Positions 13,546 through 22,224 of a stretch of DNA of 24,131 nt are shown here, piece by piece; position 1 is the stretch's first letter; every line of letters begins with the position of its first letter. Location: assembly GCA_964569425.1 (NCBI GenBank), contig CAZMVD010000056.1, positions 1 to 24,131 on the forward strand. Reading direction: 5' to 3'. Source of the stretch: JACQXM01 sp964569425. Its GTDB lineage: Bacteria; Planctomycetota; Phycisphaerae; UBA1845. The notes beneath the pieces were generated by a model. The model was given only the letters and a program-made list of their open reading frames with translations. It did not search any database and was not told the DNA's origin. Both the position numbers and the translations under genes were made by a program.

Positions 13546-16512
13546 CTACGGCGCGCAGGGGCCGGGGTGGTCGACGGGGACGCCGGCGCGGTCGGCTTCG
13601 CACTCGTTGCTGTAGGTGACTCCATCGCAGCCGCAGACCGGGTCATACACGGCCGGGCAGCCTCCGCCCATCGGGCGGCACACGCCGAACAGGTCCGCGT
13701 AGTGGCAGGTGCCGTCGGGCAATTTGCAGAACTCGCCCTCGCGGCAGGGAATCCCCGCGAAGCCGCCGCAGCGTGCGGTGCACGGATCGGTGGAGGCGCG
13801 GGTGCCGAACCAGGGGCGGTAGGCGGCGGCGCCGTTGAGCAGGTCGATGAGGCGGAGGACGTCCGTTCCGTTGTCGGCAGTAGAGCGGTTGATGTCGCAA
13901 CTGGCGCTGCCATAGCGCGGGGTGCAGACTTTGTTCATGCAGCAGTCGATGAGCGTGAGGATGTCGCGCGCGTTGGACACACCGTCGGCGTTGACGTCGC
14001 CGGGATGGGCGGTGAAGGTCGCGGTTTCGTCGGTGCAGCCGCTGGTGCTGGTGTAGGTGACGCGGGTGGCCGTGCCGGGGGTGAGCGGCGCGGCCAGGTG
14101 GACGGTAAAAGTGCCGTCGGCGTTGTCGATAACGGAAGCGATTCCGTTGCCTGGCCCGTTCGGGTCGGATTCGCACACGGACCAGCAGTGGAGATTGTCA
14201 GCGCCGGGCGGCGCGGCGACGCGGAGCGCTTGAATGCCCTGGGGCGTGTGGGGATCGTTGTGGGGATGGGGCTGGCGGGCGTCGATGAGGCCGTCGACGG
14301 GGTCGAGCCAGTCGATGGTGCCGTCCGGGCAGGCGGTTGTCAGCATGGCGTCGGGGCAGGGGGATTGGATGTCGAGGCGGAAGACGCCGTAATCGGCGGA
14401 AGACTTGGAACCGAGGACCACGACGTAGAGGTTTCCAGGTGTCAAGCCGGTGACACATAGGTCGGCAAGTTTTCCGCAGCCGGCGTCGTCATTGCAAGCT
14501 ATGGCGTGCAGTCCGCTACACGGGTTGGTCGGATCGGTCACACGATAGACTTGTAACAGGGTGTCCTTGTCGAGCGACAGATCGGAATTGCAGGAGCTGA
14601 TCCGCGCGGAGGTGTGGGTGGCGACAAACTTGAACCACATGGGCGCCTGGGCGCGCTGGTGGGTGAAGTCGCGGTTGCAGCAGAGGATGGGGTCCCCGAA
14701 TGATGGCGAAAAGGACGTGTCATGATCGTTGCTGGTGGGCGTGCTGCTGTTGGCCTCGACGGAATATGGATTATCGCTGGATCCCCGGCAATTTCGATTC
14801 ACGCGGTCAGCGCACAGACCGAGTTGGAAACCCCATTCAACACATTGACTGTCCCACTCTTCAAGGCAGCAATGGTCGTCACCCCAGCAGACAAGATTGC
14901 AGCAGCTTCTGAAAGAACAGCCCGGCGATGTACTCGGATTGAGGCAAGAGTCTTCCGAGGTATGGCAGACGTGAAATCCGCAAGTGAAGGGTTCGTCGGC
15001 GCAGTCCTCGTTGGGGAGGTGGACGCCGCCCATTCCAGTACACTCCGCATTCGTGAAGTACTCGCAGGTGTTGCTCGGCAGGCAGCAGGCGTATGCGCCG
15101 CAGGGGGGATCAAAGTCCGCGTCGGCACACGTATTACCCTGCGCCCAGCGGCCCACCTGGCAACTGGTTACGGGGTAGGGATCATAGCAGCGGATGGGTT
15201 CGACCGGCGGAGCGCCGGCGCAGCAGGCGCCGGTCGGGGCATCGCCGCGGCAGAAGACATTCACATAGAAGTAACCGGTGGATCCAAAGATGGGCTCAAA
15301 CGGCTGCCATCCCGTGAGACCTGGAGGTTCGAATTGGAATCCGTTCCGTGAACTGGACCCCACGTGGACGGTGTTGGTTCGGACGACGCCAGTCATTCCT
15401 CTGTCTGGCTTCCAGCTTGCCCAGACCTCGCTAGGAACAAAAATACCCGGTGGAAAGGCAAAGCGAGCAATTTCGAGACTCCCTTGTCCACGGCCGGTGT
15501 ATGTTCGTTCGGTGCCGGGGATAGGCTCAATGGCGTTGGGCAAACGCAGGTCGATGTCCATGTTGAAGGCGCCGTCAGTCCCACGAATACCGAGCTCGTA
15601 ACTGCTGAGTTCACATTGGTCGGTAATGAGGTTCAAGTCATCGGCAACGCGGCGCGTACCGGGGATGACGAAAGCAGGGCCCCCAGGATACGTGGTCGAA
15701 TAGGTGATGTGGTGCGTGTCGCAATCATCGTCTACAAATAGCCGGGCGTAGAACGAAGCATAGATAGAGCCGTCGACCGGGCCCACGATCGCGGAGCAGC
15801 CCAGGAACTGATGGAAAAACTGCCGGGCTGAAAAACCAACTTCGGGAAGGGTGCCAACGACAATGCCGGCCGTATCAGTCGTAAACATGACCTCCAGCCA
15901 GACGGTGGGCGGGATGGGAATGGGCGAATCGGAAAAATCGACGACGAGGTCGTGCCAGGCGGTGTCGCTGTCGGACAAGTGCTCAAACCAGAACCCGGTA
16001 CCCGGGATGACCTGTCCACCACTAGTCGATGGGCAGCCATCAAACAACCGGACACGACAGGCAAATTCCCCCGTGCCGTTGGGCACGCGACCACCGACGC
16101 GGACCATGAATTGCCTAAGCGCGCAGGTGCCGACGGCAGTGGTCGTCAGGTCATCGGCGATCGCTCGATTGGCCAGCGGAGGATAAAGCAATTGGCCGAA
16201 CGTGTTGCTGTAAACCAGCTTGCCTGGTGGCGGGTCGCCGGCGGTGGTGGTGATGGAGCCGTCGGGGCGGGCCACGTGGCGGAGGAGTTGGGTCGCGGCG
16301 GGGAGGGGCAGCAGTTCCTCGGCGGCCACATCTTGAGCGGCTTGGGGTGTTGCCGGCGCGGCGCGCACCGGCTCCTGGGTGTGCTCGATCGCGGCATCGG
16401 CGGTCATGCCGGGAGCCGGCGGGGCCGGGTCGATGGCCGCCAGGGTTCGCGAAGGTGAAAGTATGGTCAACGTTAGAGCGGAAACGGTGAGAATTGCCGC
16501 AATACGGTGCAT
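13546..16512 (-). CDS. Large secreted dockerin and Kazal-like protein (paralogue 1)
   Basis: A 988-residue secreted protein. ATG 16512 has a strong SD (GGAGGAG) and a signal peptide (MHRIAAILTVSALTLTILSP...TLAA). After PPPGKLVYSNTFGQ come two beta-sandwich-like segments (ADDLTTTAVGTCALRQFMVRV; RVADDLNLITDQCELSSYEL...VWASWKPDRG). A Cys-rich region with GACC/ACC/SCC modules follows, then a pre-peptidase-like segment (PMWFKFVATHTSARISSCNSD...SADYGVFRLDIQSPCP). Dockerin-type halves come next (GDVNADGVSNARDILTLID at about residue 838; SCDINRSTADNGTDVLRLID). A Cys-rich tail ends in a Kazal-like motif (CPAVYDPVCGCDGVTYSNEC). The likely role is extracellular or surface binding; the dockerin's cohesin partner is not visible. 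It is a tandem paralogue of the 16625-19558 gene, 112 bases upstream on the same strand. Confidence 0.85.
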   Translation of the reverse strand: MHRIAAILTVSALTLTILSPSRTLAAIDPAPPAPGMTADAAIEHTQEPVRAAPATPQAAQDVAAEELLPLPAATQLLRHVARPDGSITTTAGDPPPGKLVYSNTFGQLLYPPLANRAIADDLTTTAVGTCALRQFMVRVGGRVPNGTGEFACRVRLFDGCPSTSGGQVIPGTGFWFEHLSDSDTAWHDLVVDFSDSPIPIPPTVWLEVMFTTDTAGIVVGTLPEVGFSARQFFHQFLGCSAIVGPVDGSIYASFYARLFVDDDCDTHHITYSTTYPGGPAFVIPGTRRVADDLNLITDQCELSSYELGIRGTDGAFNMDIDLRLPNAIEPIPGTERTYTGRGQGSLEIARFAFPPGIFVPSEVWASWKPDRGMTGVVRTNTVHVGSSSRNGFQFEPPGLTGWQPFEPIFGSTGYFYVNVFCRGDAPTGACCAGAPPVEPIRCYDPYPVTSCQVGRWAQGNTCADADFDPPCGAYACCLPSNTCEYFTNAECTGMGGVHLPNEDCADEPFTCGFHVCHTSEDSCLNPSTSPGCSFRSCCNLVCWGDDHCCLEEWDSQCVEWGFQLGLCADRVNRNCRGSSDNPYSVEANSSTPTSNDHDTSFSPSFGDPILCCNRDFTHQRAQAPMWFKFVATHTSARISSCNSDLSLDKDTLLQVYRVTDPTNPCSGLHAIACNDDAGCGKLADLCVTGLTPGNLYVVVLGSKSSADYGVFRLDIQSPCPDAMLTTACPDGTIDWLDPVDGLIDARQPHPHNDPHTPQGIQALRVAAPPGADNLHCWSVCESDPNGPGNGIASVIDNADGTFTVHLAAPLTPGTATRVTYTSTSGCTDETATFTAHPGDVNADGVSNARDILTLIDCCMNKVCTPRYGSASCDINRSTADNGTDVLRLIDLLNGAAAYRPWFGTRASTDPCTARCGGFAGIPCREGEFCKLPDGTCHYADLFGVCRPMGGGCPAVYDPVCGCDGVTYSNECEADRAGVPVDHPGPCAP
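13982..14337. repeat. 356-base near-identical tract shared with 16836-17191 (copy 1)
   Basis: Base-by-base reading shows only two differences from the copy in the neighbouring paralogue (A14005 versus G16859; T14319 versus G17173), one silent and one Thr/Pro. It encodes the segment from PDGTIDWLDPVDGLIDARQ to HPGDVNADG, just before and into the dockerin. Confidence 0.9.
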
Positions 16513-16624
16513 GATTGACTCCTCCAAGGCAGAGTGCCGCGGACGAAGAGAGTGAATCCGTCGGCGGACTGTACGACACAAACGTTCGACAATGTGTGTA
16601 ACCAGCATAGCAGATTCCCTCTGA

Positions 16625-19558
16625 TCATTCCATACAATCCTGTCGTGCGGGCGAGGTGCCGAACCAGGGGCGGTAGCCGGCGGCGCCGTTGAGCAGGTCG
16701 ATGAGGCGGATGAGGTCCGTGGCGTTGGAGAACTGGGAGCGGTTGATGTCGCAACTGGCGTTGCCGTGGGGCGGGGTGCAGACCTTGTTGAGACAGCAGT
16801 CGACCAGGGCGAGGATGTCGCGCGCGTTGGACTGGCCGTCGGCGTTGACGTCGCCGGGGTGGGCGGTGAAGGTCGCGGTTTCGTCGGTGCAGCCGCTGGT
16901 GCTGGTGTAGGTGACGCGGGTGGCCGTGCCGGGGGTGAGCGGCGCGGCCAGGTGGACGGTAAAAGTGCCGTCGGCGTTGTCGATAACGGAAGCGATTCCG
17001 TTGCCTGGCCCGTTCGGGTCGGATTCGCACACGGACCAGCAGTGGAGATTGTCAGCGCCGGGCGGCGCGGCGACGCGGAGCGCTTGAATGCCCTGGGGCG
17101 TGTGGGGATCGTTGTGGGGATGGGGCTGGCGGGCGTCGATGAGGCCGTCGACGGGGTCGAGCCAGTCGATGGGGCCGTCCGGGCAGGCGGTGGCGAGCAG
17201 GGCCTCGGGGCAGGGGGATTGGATGTCGAGTTGATAGAGCCCTCTGTCGGCGGAACTGCGGACGGCGAAGAGAATCATGTAGTCTTCTCCGGGTGTCAGC
17301 CCGCTGACACATAGATCGGAGAGGCCGTCGGTGCAGGCGGGGCCGTCATCGTTGCAGGCGATGGGGCTCAGCGAAGCGCAGGCGCTCTGTTCGGTTGTGG
17401 GGTCGCCGATGCGGAAGACCTGAAGGAGTGAGTCGCCGGAGGTCGCGGGATCGCTGTGGCAGGTGTGGATGCGTGCGGAGGTGTGCAGGGCGGTGAAGCG
17501 GTACCAGAGCGTGCCGGCCTTTGGCACTTCGGGATCAGCGGCGGCGCAACAAAACAACGGATCGCTCGATTCGGGGAGGGCGTACTGATTGAATGCGGTG
17601 GTCGTGGCCTGGCCGGTTTGGGGATGAATGGCGAGCCGGGCGAACCCCTTGCTGACGTTGGGATCGAAACAGACGTCGTTTCCGGGGGCGCCGTTGCAAA
17701 TCTGACTTGCGAGTTCCACGCAGGTGCGGTCCCATTGGACATCGCAGCAGAATGCGCCGCCGTCGGGGTGGCGGCAGACTTCGTTGCAACAGGTCAGGTT
17801 CCCGCAACCGCGGCGGGTGGAGGAACAATAGCCCTGGGTGTTGCAATAGTGGTTCTCCGGACAGTCGGCATCTGCCACACAACTTACATAGACGTCCGGG
17901 TCGGGGTTCATGCAGTCGCCGCGGCCGAAGAAACAGCGGTAAGGCGGACATGTCGTCCCGGGATCGTCACAGAACCGTCCCTCGCGCCAAGTGCCCGTGG
18001 TCGGCGCGCAGGTGCCGTCTGCCTGGCACGTGAGACTCCATGGGCAATCGGTCGAACTTGTGCAATGAAACACCGGGCCCTCGGTATCCACGACTGCCCG
18101 GCACTGATCGTAGTTGAGGTCTTCGCAGGTGTCATCGGGTTTGCAGCAGGCGTGGGCGCCGCAGGGCGGGTCGAAGGGCGCGTCGGCACAAGACTCTCCC
18201 TGAAGCCAGCGGCCGCCGAAGCAACTGGTGATGGGCATGGTTTCGTAACAGGTGACGGGCTGGTTGTTGCGATGATCGGGACAGCATGCGCCGGTGGGGG
18301 CATCGCCGCGGCAGTAGAGGTTGACGTAGAAGATCAGCGATTGGCGCGGGTCGCTAGCCACGAAGGGCTGCCAGCCCGGGTGACCTGGCGGATCCAGTTG
18401 GTAGGCGACGCTCGAGCTTGATCCGACGTTGCTCCGCAGGGCCAGGACGACACCGGTGCTGCCGCGGTCGGGTTTCCACGAAGCCCAGACGTCTTTGGGG
18501 ATGAAGATGCCGGGAGGGAAAGTGAAACGGGCGATTTCCAGGCTGCCCGTGCCGCGGCCGGTGAAGGTTCGCTCGGTTCCGGGGATGGGGTCCAGGTCGT
18601 TGGGCAGGCGCAAGTCGATGTCCATGTTGTACAGGCCCGCGGTGCCGCGAATGCCAATTTCGTAGGCGCTCAATTCGCAATCGTCTGTGATGAGCGTGAG
18701 ATCGTCTGCGATGCGGCGATTCTCGGGCAAGATGAACGTGGTACTGGCGAAGCTCGTGGCTGAATAGGCGATGTGGTGCGCGTCGCAATCATCGTTGGCG
18801 AACAATTGAAAATGAAAGCTGGACCACGGGATTGAGTAGCCGTCGGGGACGTAGTTGCATCCGGTAAAAGGGTGGGCGATGGCGCCCGGCGTATAGCCGA
18901 TCTCGGGCATGGCCGTGGTCACGATCGAAGCATTGTTCGTGGTAAATCTCACTTCCACCCACACCAGGGGCGGAATGGGAATGGGGGCGTCGGAAAAGTC
19001 CGCGACCAGATCGTGCAGGATGGTGAAATCGTCCGGCAGGTGCTCAAACCAGCGCTCGGTGCCGGGGATCGGCTGTCCGCCAGCGCCCGCATAGGGGCAG
19101 CCGTCCAACAGTCGCACGCGGCAGGCAAACTCGCCGGTCCCGCCGGGCACGCCCCCGTTCACGCGCAATACAAACTTGTGAACTTCGCAGCCGTCGACGG
19201 CCGTGGTGAATGCCGGAAGGGCGACGGCGATGTTGGCGCGCGGTGGGTAGTAGTAAATACTGTTCGTGCTGCTGTAGATGAGCTTGCCGGGCGGCGGGTC
19301 GCCGGCGGTGGTGGTGATGGAGCCACCGGGGCGGGCCACGTGGCGGAGGACCTGCGTGATCGCGGGGAGGGGCAGCAGCGGCGGATCACCGGCCGCGGGC
19401 GACGGCACTACTTTGTCATCTTCAAGACGCGTTGCACCCGTGAGAGCGTATTCCGAGGCCTGCGGGTCGATTCCCATTGGCGCGGCCGCGTAGGCGGTAC
19501 CCGTCAACGCCATGACCGTGAGAATTACGCCAAGAACGCCGAAGCAAGAACGGGACAT
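16625..19558 (-). CDS. Large secreted dockerin protein (paralogue 2)
   Basis: A 977-residue secreted protein with ATG 19558 and a signal peptide (CFGVLGVILTVMALTGTAYAAA). It shares its order of parts with the downstream 988-residue paralogue: PPPGKLIYSSTNSI, the two beta-rich segments (ADDLTLITDDCELSAYEIGIR; VWASWKPDRGSTGVV), GACC/ACC Cys-rich modules, the segment with LWYRFTALHTSARIHTCHSD, then PDGPIDWLDPVDG and two dockerin-type halves (GDVNADGQSNARDILALVD at about residue 902; SCDINRSQFSNATDLIRLID). The Cys-rich middle is longer than in paralogue 1 (extra CSSSTRRGCGNLTCCNEVC-like repeats), and it ends soon after the dockerin without a Kazal-like tail. It is probably a surface or extracellular protein of unknown ligand. 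Confidence 0.85.
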   Translation of the reverse strand: MSRSCFGVLGVILTVMALTGTAYAAAPMGIDPQASEYALTGATRLEDDKVVPSPAAGDPPLLPLPAITQVLRHVARPGGSITTTAGDPPPGKLIYSSTNSIYYYPPRANIAVALPAFTTAVDGCEVHKFVLRVNGGVPGGTGEFACRVRLLDGCPYAGAGGQPIPGTERWFEHLPDDFTILHDLVADFSDAPIPIPPLVWVEVRFTTNNASIVTTAMPEIGYTPGAIAHPFTGCNYVPDGYSIPWSSFHFQLFANDDCDAHHIAYSATSFASTTFILPENRRIADDLTLITDDCELSAYEIGIRGTAGLYNMDIDLRLPNDLDPIPGTERTFTGRGTGSLEIARFTFPPGIFIPKDVWASWKPDRGSTGVVLALRSNVGSSSSVAYQLDPPGHPGWQPFVASDPRQSLIFYVNLYCRGDAPTGACCPDHRNNQPVTCYETMPITSCFGGRWLQGESCADAPFDPPCGAHACCKPDDTCEDLNYDQCRAVVDTEGPVFHCTSSTDCPWSLTCQADGTCAPTTGTWREGRFCDDPGTTCPPYRCFFGRGDCMNPDPDVYVSCVADADCPENHYCNTQGYCSSTRRGCGNLTCCNEVCRHPDGGAFCCDVQWDRTCVELASQICNGAPGNDVCFDPNVSKGFARLAIHPQTGQATTTAFNQYALPESSDPLFCCAAADPEVPKAGTLWYRFTALHTSARIHTCHSDPATSGDSLLQVFRIGDPTTEQSACASLSPIACNDDGPACTDGLSDLCVSGLTPGEDYMILFAVRSSADRGLYQLDIQSPCPEALLATACPDGPIDWLDPVDGLIDARQPHPHNDPHTPQGIQALRVAAPPGADNLHCWSVCESDPNGPGNGIASVIDNADGTFTVHLAAPLTPGTATRVTYTSTSGCTDETATFTAHPGDVNADGQSNARDILALVDCCLNKVCTPPHGNASCDINRSQFSNATDLIRLIDLLNGAAGYRPWFGTSPARQDCME
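16836..17191. repeat. 356-base near-identical tract shared with 13982-14337 (copy 2)
   Basis: The counterpart of 13982-14337, differing at two bases. Sequence outside these limits diverges much more, as in the region just beyond 17191 (GGCGAGCAGGGCC versus TGTCAGCATGGCG). Confidence 0.9.
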
Positions 19559-19678
19559 GTCTTTACCCCCAAATGGTCGGTATCGGTTGACTTACCCCCG
19601 ATCGAAGTGCGCGGCGACGAGATGTGAGCCGGCGCGCACGTGCGCTGAGTACCTTCACCGTAGGGTGTTGCCGCGTAT

Positions 19679-19700
19679 GCGTTCGTTGCGAAACGAACGC
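19679..19700. repeat. Perfect hairpin with GNRA-type loop
   Basis: GCGTTCGTT-GCGA-AACGAACGC folds as a 9-bp stem with a GCGA loop. No T-run follows on either strand, so it is not a plain terminator. It lies about 120 bases upstream of the secreted-protein start on the minus strand and could be an operator or part of a leader RNA. Confidence 0.6.
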
Positions 19701-20061
19701 CGGGCCGTTGGCGGCCGCGCATCGAATTCGACGCCGGGCGCGCGCTGATGATCCGCGTTGGGGGTGGCCGTCTATCGCCATGGAAGGCGAAACGGGCTCC
19801 CTCAAACGGGCCGATTGGCGCGACGCTGGCGACACCCCGGTACCGTCGATTCTTCCCCCCGTCCCATAAGAGTGTACCACTTCAAAGGCGCAGTTTCAAC
19901 TGAAGCCGCGAAGAAAGTGGGGAAAAGTGAGGGGAACTTCTGGCAGGTACCGGCAGGGGGTCAATCCGGCCATCCTGATGCCCCCTCCGGCGGAGGTAAG
20001 GACCGTCCCGAACTCGACAAAATTCGATTGGCTCACCTGGTCTGGGACCATTCACTCATTT

Positions 20062-20097
20062 GATCGACGACCAACCGCTGATCGACGACCAACCGCT
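20062..20097. repeat. 18-base direct tandem duplication
   Basis: GATCGACGACCAACCGCT occurs twice back to back (20062-20079 and 20080-20097) in non-coding DNA. It is perfect and therefore probably recent. Confidence 0.9.
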
Positions 20098-20259
20098 CGA
20101 TGGCGTAGTGCAGGGCGGATGGTAATGGAAGAAAGAAGTGAATCGAAAGGAAATCGTAGGAAAAGGCAGCTCATTCGCACCGATGTTCATTCGTAGCGAG
20201 CGCGTGGCCGACGTTCTCTGCTTTCACCGTTCTCCTGCTCTATGGCCGCTTCTCGGCCA

Positions 20260-20334
20260 TCGGGGCGACTGGATTCGAACCAGCGACCTCTTGACCCCCA
20301 GTCAAGCGCGCTAACCAGACTGCGCTACGCCCCG
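20260..20334 (-). tRNA. tRNA-Pro (anticodon GGG)
   Basis: The reverse strand folds as a tRNA: acceptor CGGGGCG/CGCCCCG with discriminator A and the typical Pro first base C; D-arm GCGC...GCGC; anticodon stem CTTGA/TCAAG with loop CTGGGGG (anticodon GGG, complement of 20297-20299); T-loop TTCGAAT. CCA is not encoded. Confidence 0.95.
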
Positions 20335-20479
20335 CTGCTCTTCGTTCCCGCAAAGGCCCATCGATGAGAACGAAGAGGCGAATTCCGGGCCGCCATGACC
20401 ATAGCTTGCAACCAGTCGCGCGGTAGGCATGTTCGCGATTCCGGAGGCATGCGAGCGTTCGAAGCGGCCTTGGAGAAAA

Positions 20480-20731
20480 CTACGACTTCTTGCAACAGGG
20501 CTTGGCACAGCCGTGCGGACAGCCCTTGTCGGCGGTCTGCTGACCCGACTTGGGACAGGGCTTGTCACAGGGCTTGTCGCAAGGCTTAGCACAGGGCTTG
20601 TCGCAGTTCTTGGTAGCGCAGCCGCCCTTGGCGGCGCGGTTGCTGGCGCAGCCGAGGTTGGTGGACGAGAAGGCCACCATACACGCGGCCACCAAGGCCA
20701 ACTTCGAGACCGTTTGAAACACTCGTGCCAT
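20480..20731 (-). CDS. Small Cys-rich secreted protein with KPC repeats
   Basis: An 83-residue protein starting at ATG 20731 with AAGGAG upstream. Residues 1-27 form a signal peptide (VSKLALVAACMVAFSSTNLG) before Cys28; TNLGC is an imperfect lipobox, so the mature form may be a lipoprotein or a freely secreted peptide. The mature part has eleven Cys: CATKNC, then (D/A)KPC four times at four-residue spacing (Cys47, 51, 55, 59), then CPHGC and KPCC. Lys and Asp fill most other positions. The regular Cys spacing suggests metal binding (metallothionein-like) or dense disulfide or thioether cross-linking; nothing here decides which. A promoter-like pair lies upstream (20802-20829). I do not recognise a named family. 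Confidence 0.75.
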   Translation of the reverse strand: MARVFQTVSKLALVAACMVAFSSTNLGCASNRAAKGGCATKNCDKPCAKPCDKPCDKPCPKSGQQTADKGCPHGCAKPCCKKS

Positions 20732-20758
20732 GATCTTTCTACTCCTTCGCCAGAAGAC

Positions 20759-20768
20759 ACTTACCCCC
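20759..20768 (-). promoter_or_regulatory. GGGGGTAAGT leader motif, also at 19590-19599
   Basis: The minus strand reads GGGGGTAAGT about 27 bases before the ATG of the Cys-rich protein. The same ten bases occur about 31 bases before the ATG of the 16625-19558 gene, with a GGGGGTAAAG variant at 19561-19570. It may be a shared leader or regulatory element; two cases are too few to be sure. Confidence 0.3.
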
Positions 20769-20801
20769 CAATCGATTCTCGGATCGACCGGGACTTCGGT
20801 T

Positions 20802-20829
20802 ACTCTAGTGAATGTTCGGAATCGGTCAA
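20802..20829 (-). promoter_or_regulatory. Possible sigma70-type promoter for the Cys-rich protein
   Basis: On the minus strand TTGACC (20824-20829) is followed after 16 bases by TAGAGT (20802-20807), about 70 bases before the ATG at 20731. The -35 is a 5/6 match and the -10 a 4/6 match. It overlaps the stop codon of the upstream flippase gene. Confidence 0.35.
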
Positions 20830-22085
20830 CTTGAAGTTGGCGACGACGCCGGCGGCGGTTTCGCTGTGGAAGCGGAAATCAAGAGTTCGACCAGCAACGC
20901 CGCCATGGTGAGCGTCTGTACCAGTAACAAAATCGTCACAACCTGTTGCGCGGTGTCATGCCACACGATCAACGCGCCAACCTGAACCAGCAGCGCCGGC
21001 CCATAGACCGCCAGCACCCGAAAACGGTCCAGCGCCGCCGCAGCGAGCATAAGCAGGTAGGCGACGTGTCCGACGATTCGCGCGGCCGCGAGGGTCACGA
21101 GTACATCGGCGGCGCCGGCATACGCGGAACCGAACAGCGCCCCGACGAGCGCCGTCGGGAACAGGCAGATGATCGCCAAGGGAACGGCGGAAACGGCGAG
21201 GAAGACGCCCACCAGGCGCGCAAGCGCGGGAAGGACGTTGGTGCCCGCCTGGCGTCGGGCAATGAGCGAAGGCAGCAGCACGGTGGTCACGGGATACACC
21301 AGCAACCCGAACGCCCGGGTGAGCGTCACGGCTGCGGCATAAACGCCCGCCTGCTCCGCGGGAAAATAGCGCTTCACGATCAGCAGGTCGGCATGCTCGA
21401 ACCCCGCGACGGTGAGCATGACGAGCACCATTGGCCCGGTGTACCGTCGTACCGCGCGTCCGTCGATCGGTGAAGGCTCGTGCCCCTGCCACAAGCGCTG
21501 GAGCTGTGCGCGCGACACCAGGAGCACGGCGCCCAGTGCGATGACATAGGCCAAGAGCGCCACGGTGGCCGTAGCGCGAGAAAGAAGCAGCATGACGCCT
21601 GCGACCAGGCGAACCGCAGCCTCTCCAATGGTGTTGACGTTAAACGCCCGATAAGCGCGGGCGCCGCGCAATACGCCGCGGGCTACGCTTAAGAGCAGAT
21701 TCAAATAGACGATGGCGCATGCGACCAGGAGCGGCCCGGCCGTGGTGAAGCGCAATGATTTTTGGAAGAGCGGTACGAGGATCAGCGACAGGACGAGCAG
21801 CATCAACCCATAGACGGCGACGCGCCGACCCACTTCGCGTGCGAGGGTTCGAACGCGCCCCCATTCGCCGCGCGGCGCGTATTCCGCGACAAAGCGCGCC
21901 ACGGTGCCGTTGATCGGTCCGAAGGCGGTCTGGGCGGCCAGTGCCAGCGCGGCGGCCGCGGCGAATTCCGCATAGCCCTCAGGGGCGAGCCAGCGCGCCG
22001 CCAGCAGCGCGAAGCCGAGGGCGAGCGCGGCCGTGAGCCCCGCCCCCACGAGCAGCACAACCGTGTGGTGAACGTCGCGATGCAT
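20826..22085 (-). CDS. Oligosaccharide flippase family protein (Wzx/MOP type)
   Basis: A 419-residue polytopic inner-membrane protein with about twelve hydrophobic helices. The N-terminus (TAALALGFALLAARWLAPEGYAEFAAAAAL) is the hallmark of MOP-superfamily polysaccharide flippases (helix, then RxLxPxxYGxF-like turn). FEHADLLIVKRYFPAEQAGVYAAAVTL matches the family's conserved 'D..il.k.yl...e.G.Y..a' segment near the seventh helix. Such proteins flip lipid-linked oligosaccharides across the inner membrane for surface polysaccharide or cell-envelope assembly. No glycosyltransferase or polymerase gene is adjacent, so the glycan is unknown. ATG 22085 has no clear SD (CCTCC directly upstream), so the start is uncertain; the length is near the family's usual 400-480. 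Confidence 0.85.
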   Translation of the reverse strand: MHRDVHHTVVLLVGAGLTAALALGFALLAARWLAPEGYAEFAAAAALALAAQTAFGPINGTVARFVAEYAPRGEWGRVRTLAREVGRRVAVYGLMLLVLSLILVPLFQKSLRFTTAGPLLVACAIVYLNLLLSVARGVLRGARAYRAFNVNTIGEAAVRLVAGVMLLLSRATATVALLAYVIALGAVLLVSRAQLQRLWQGHEPSPIDGRAVRRYTGPMVLVMLTVAGFEHADLLIVKRYFPAEQAGVYAAAVTLTRAFGLLVYPVTTVLLPSLIARRQAGTNVLPALARLVGVFLAVSAVPLAIICLFPTALVGALFGSAYAGAADVLVTLAAARIVGHVAYLLMLAAAALDRFRVLAVYGPALLVQVGALIVWHDTAQQVVTILLLVQTLTMAALLVELLISASTAKPPPASSPTSS

Positions 22086-22224
22086 GGAGGATCATGCGGA
22101 AGTTAATGCGGTGCGGGCACCGGGCGGGGTCACCCGCCGAACATCGCCGCCCCGACCGCAATCTACCATGGGGCAAGATGGCGCGACAGTCGCAGAAACC
22201 ATGCGCGCAGATGCAGCATTCCCG

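Larger units (their letters stand above)
19559..20259. other. Long intergenic stretch without a recognised gene
   Basis: About 700 bases separate the secreted-protein gene from tRNA-Pro. I find no reading frame with believable protein character. It contains two (C)TTACCCCC motifs near the downstream gene's start (19561-19570, 19590-19599), a 9-bp-stem hairpin (19679-19700), an AGGGGG/CCCCCT inverted repeat near 19953-19985 and an 18-base direct duplication (20062-20097). Confidence 0.5.

Noticed and set aside
19758..20063. Plus-strand frame of 101 codons in the long intergenic region.
   Set aside because: No SD, no domain character, and composition like non-coding DNA.
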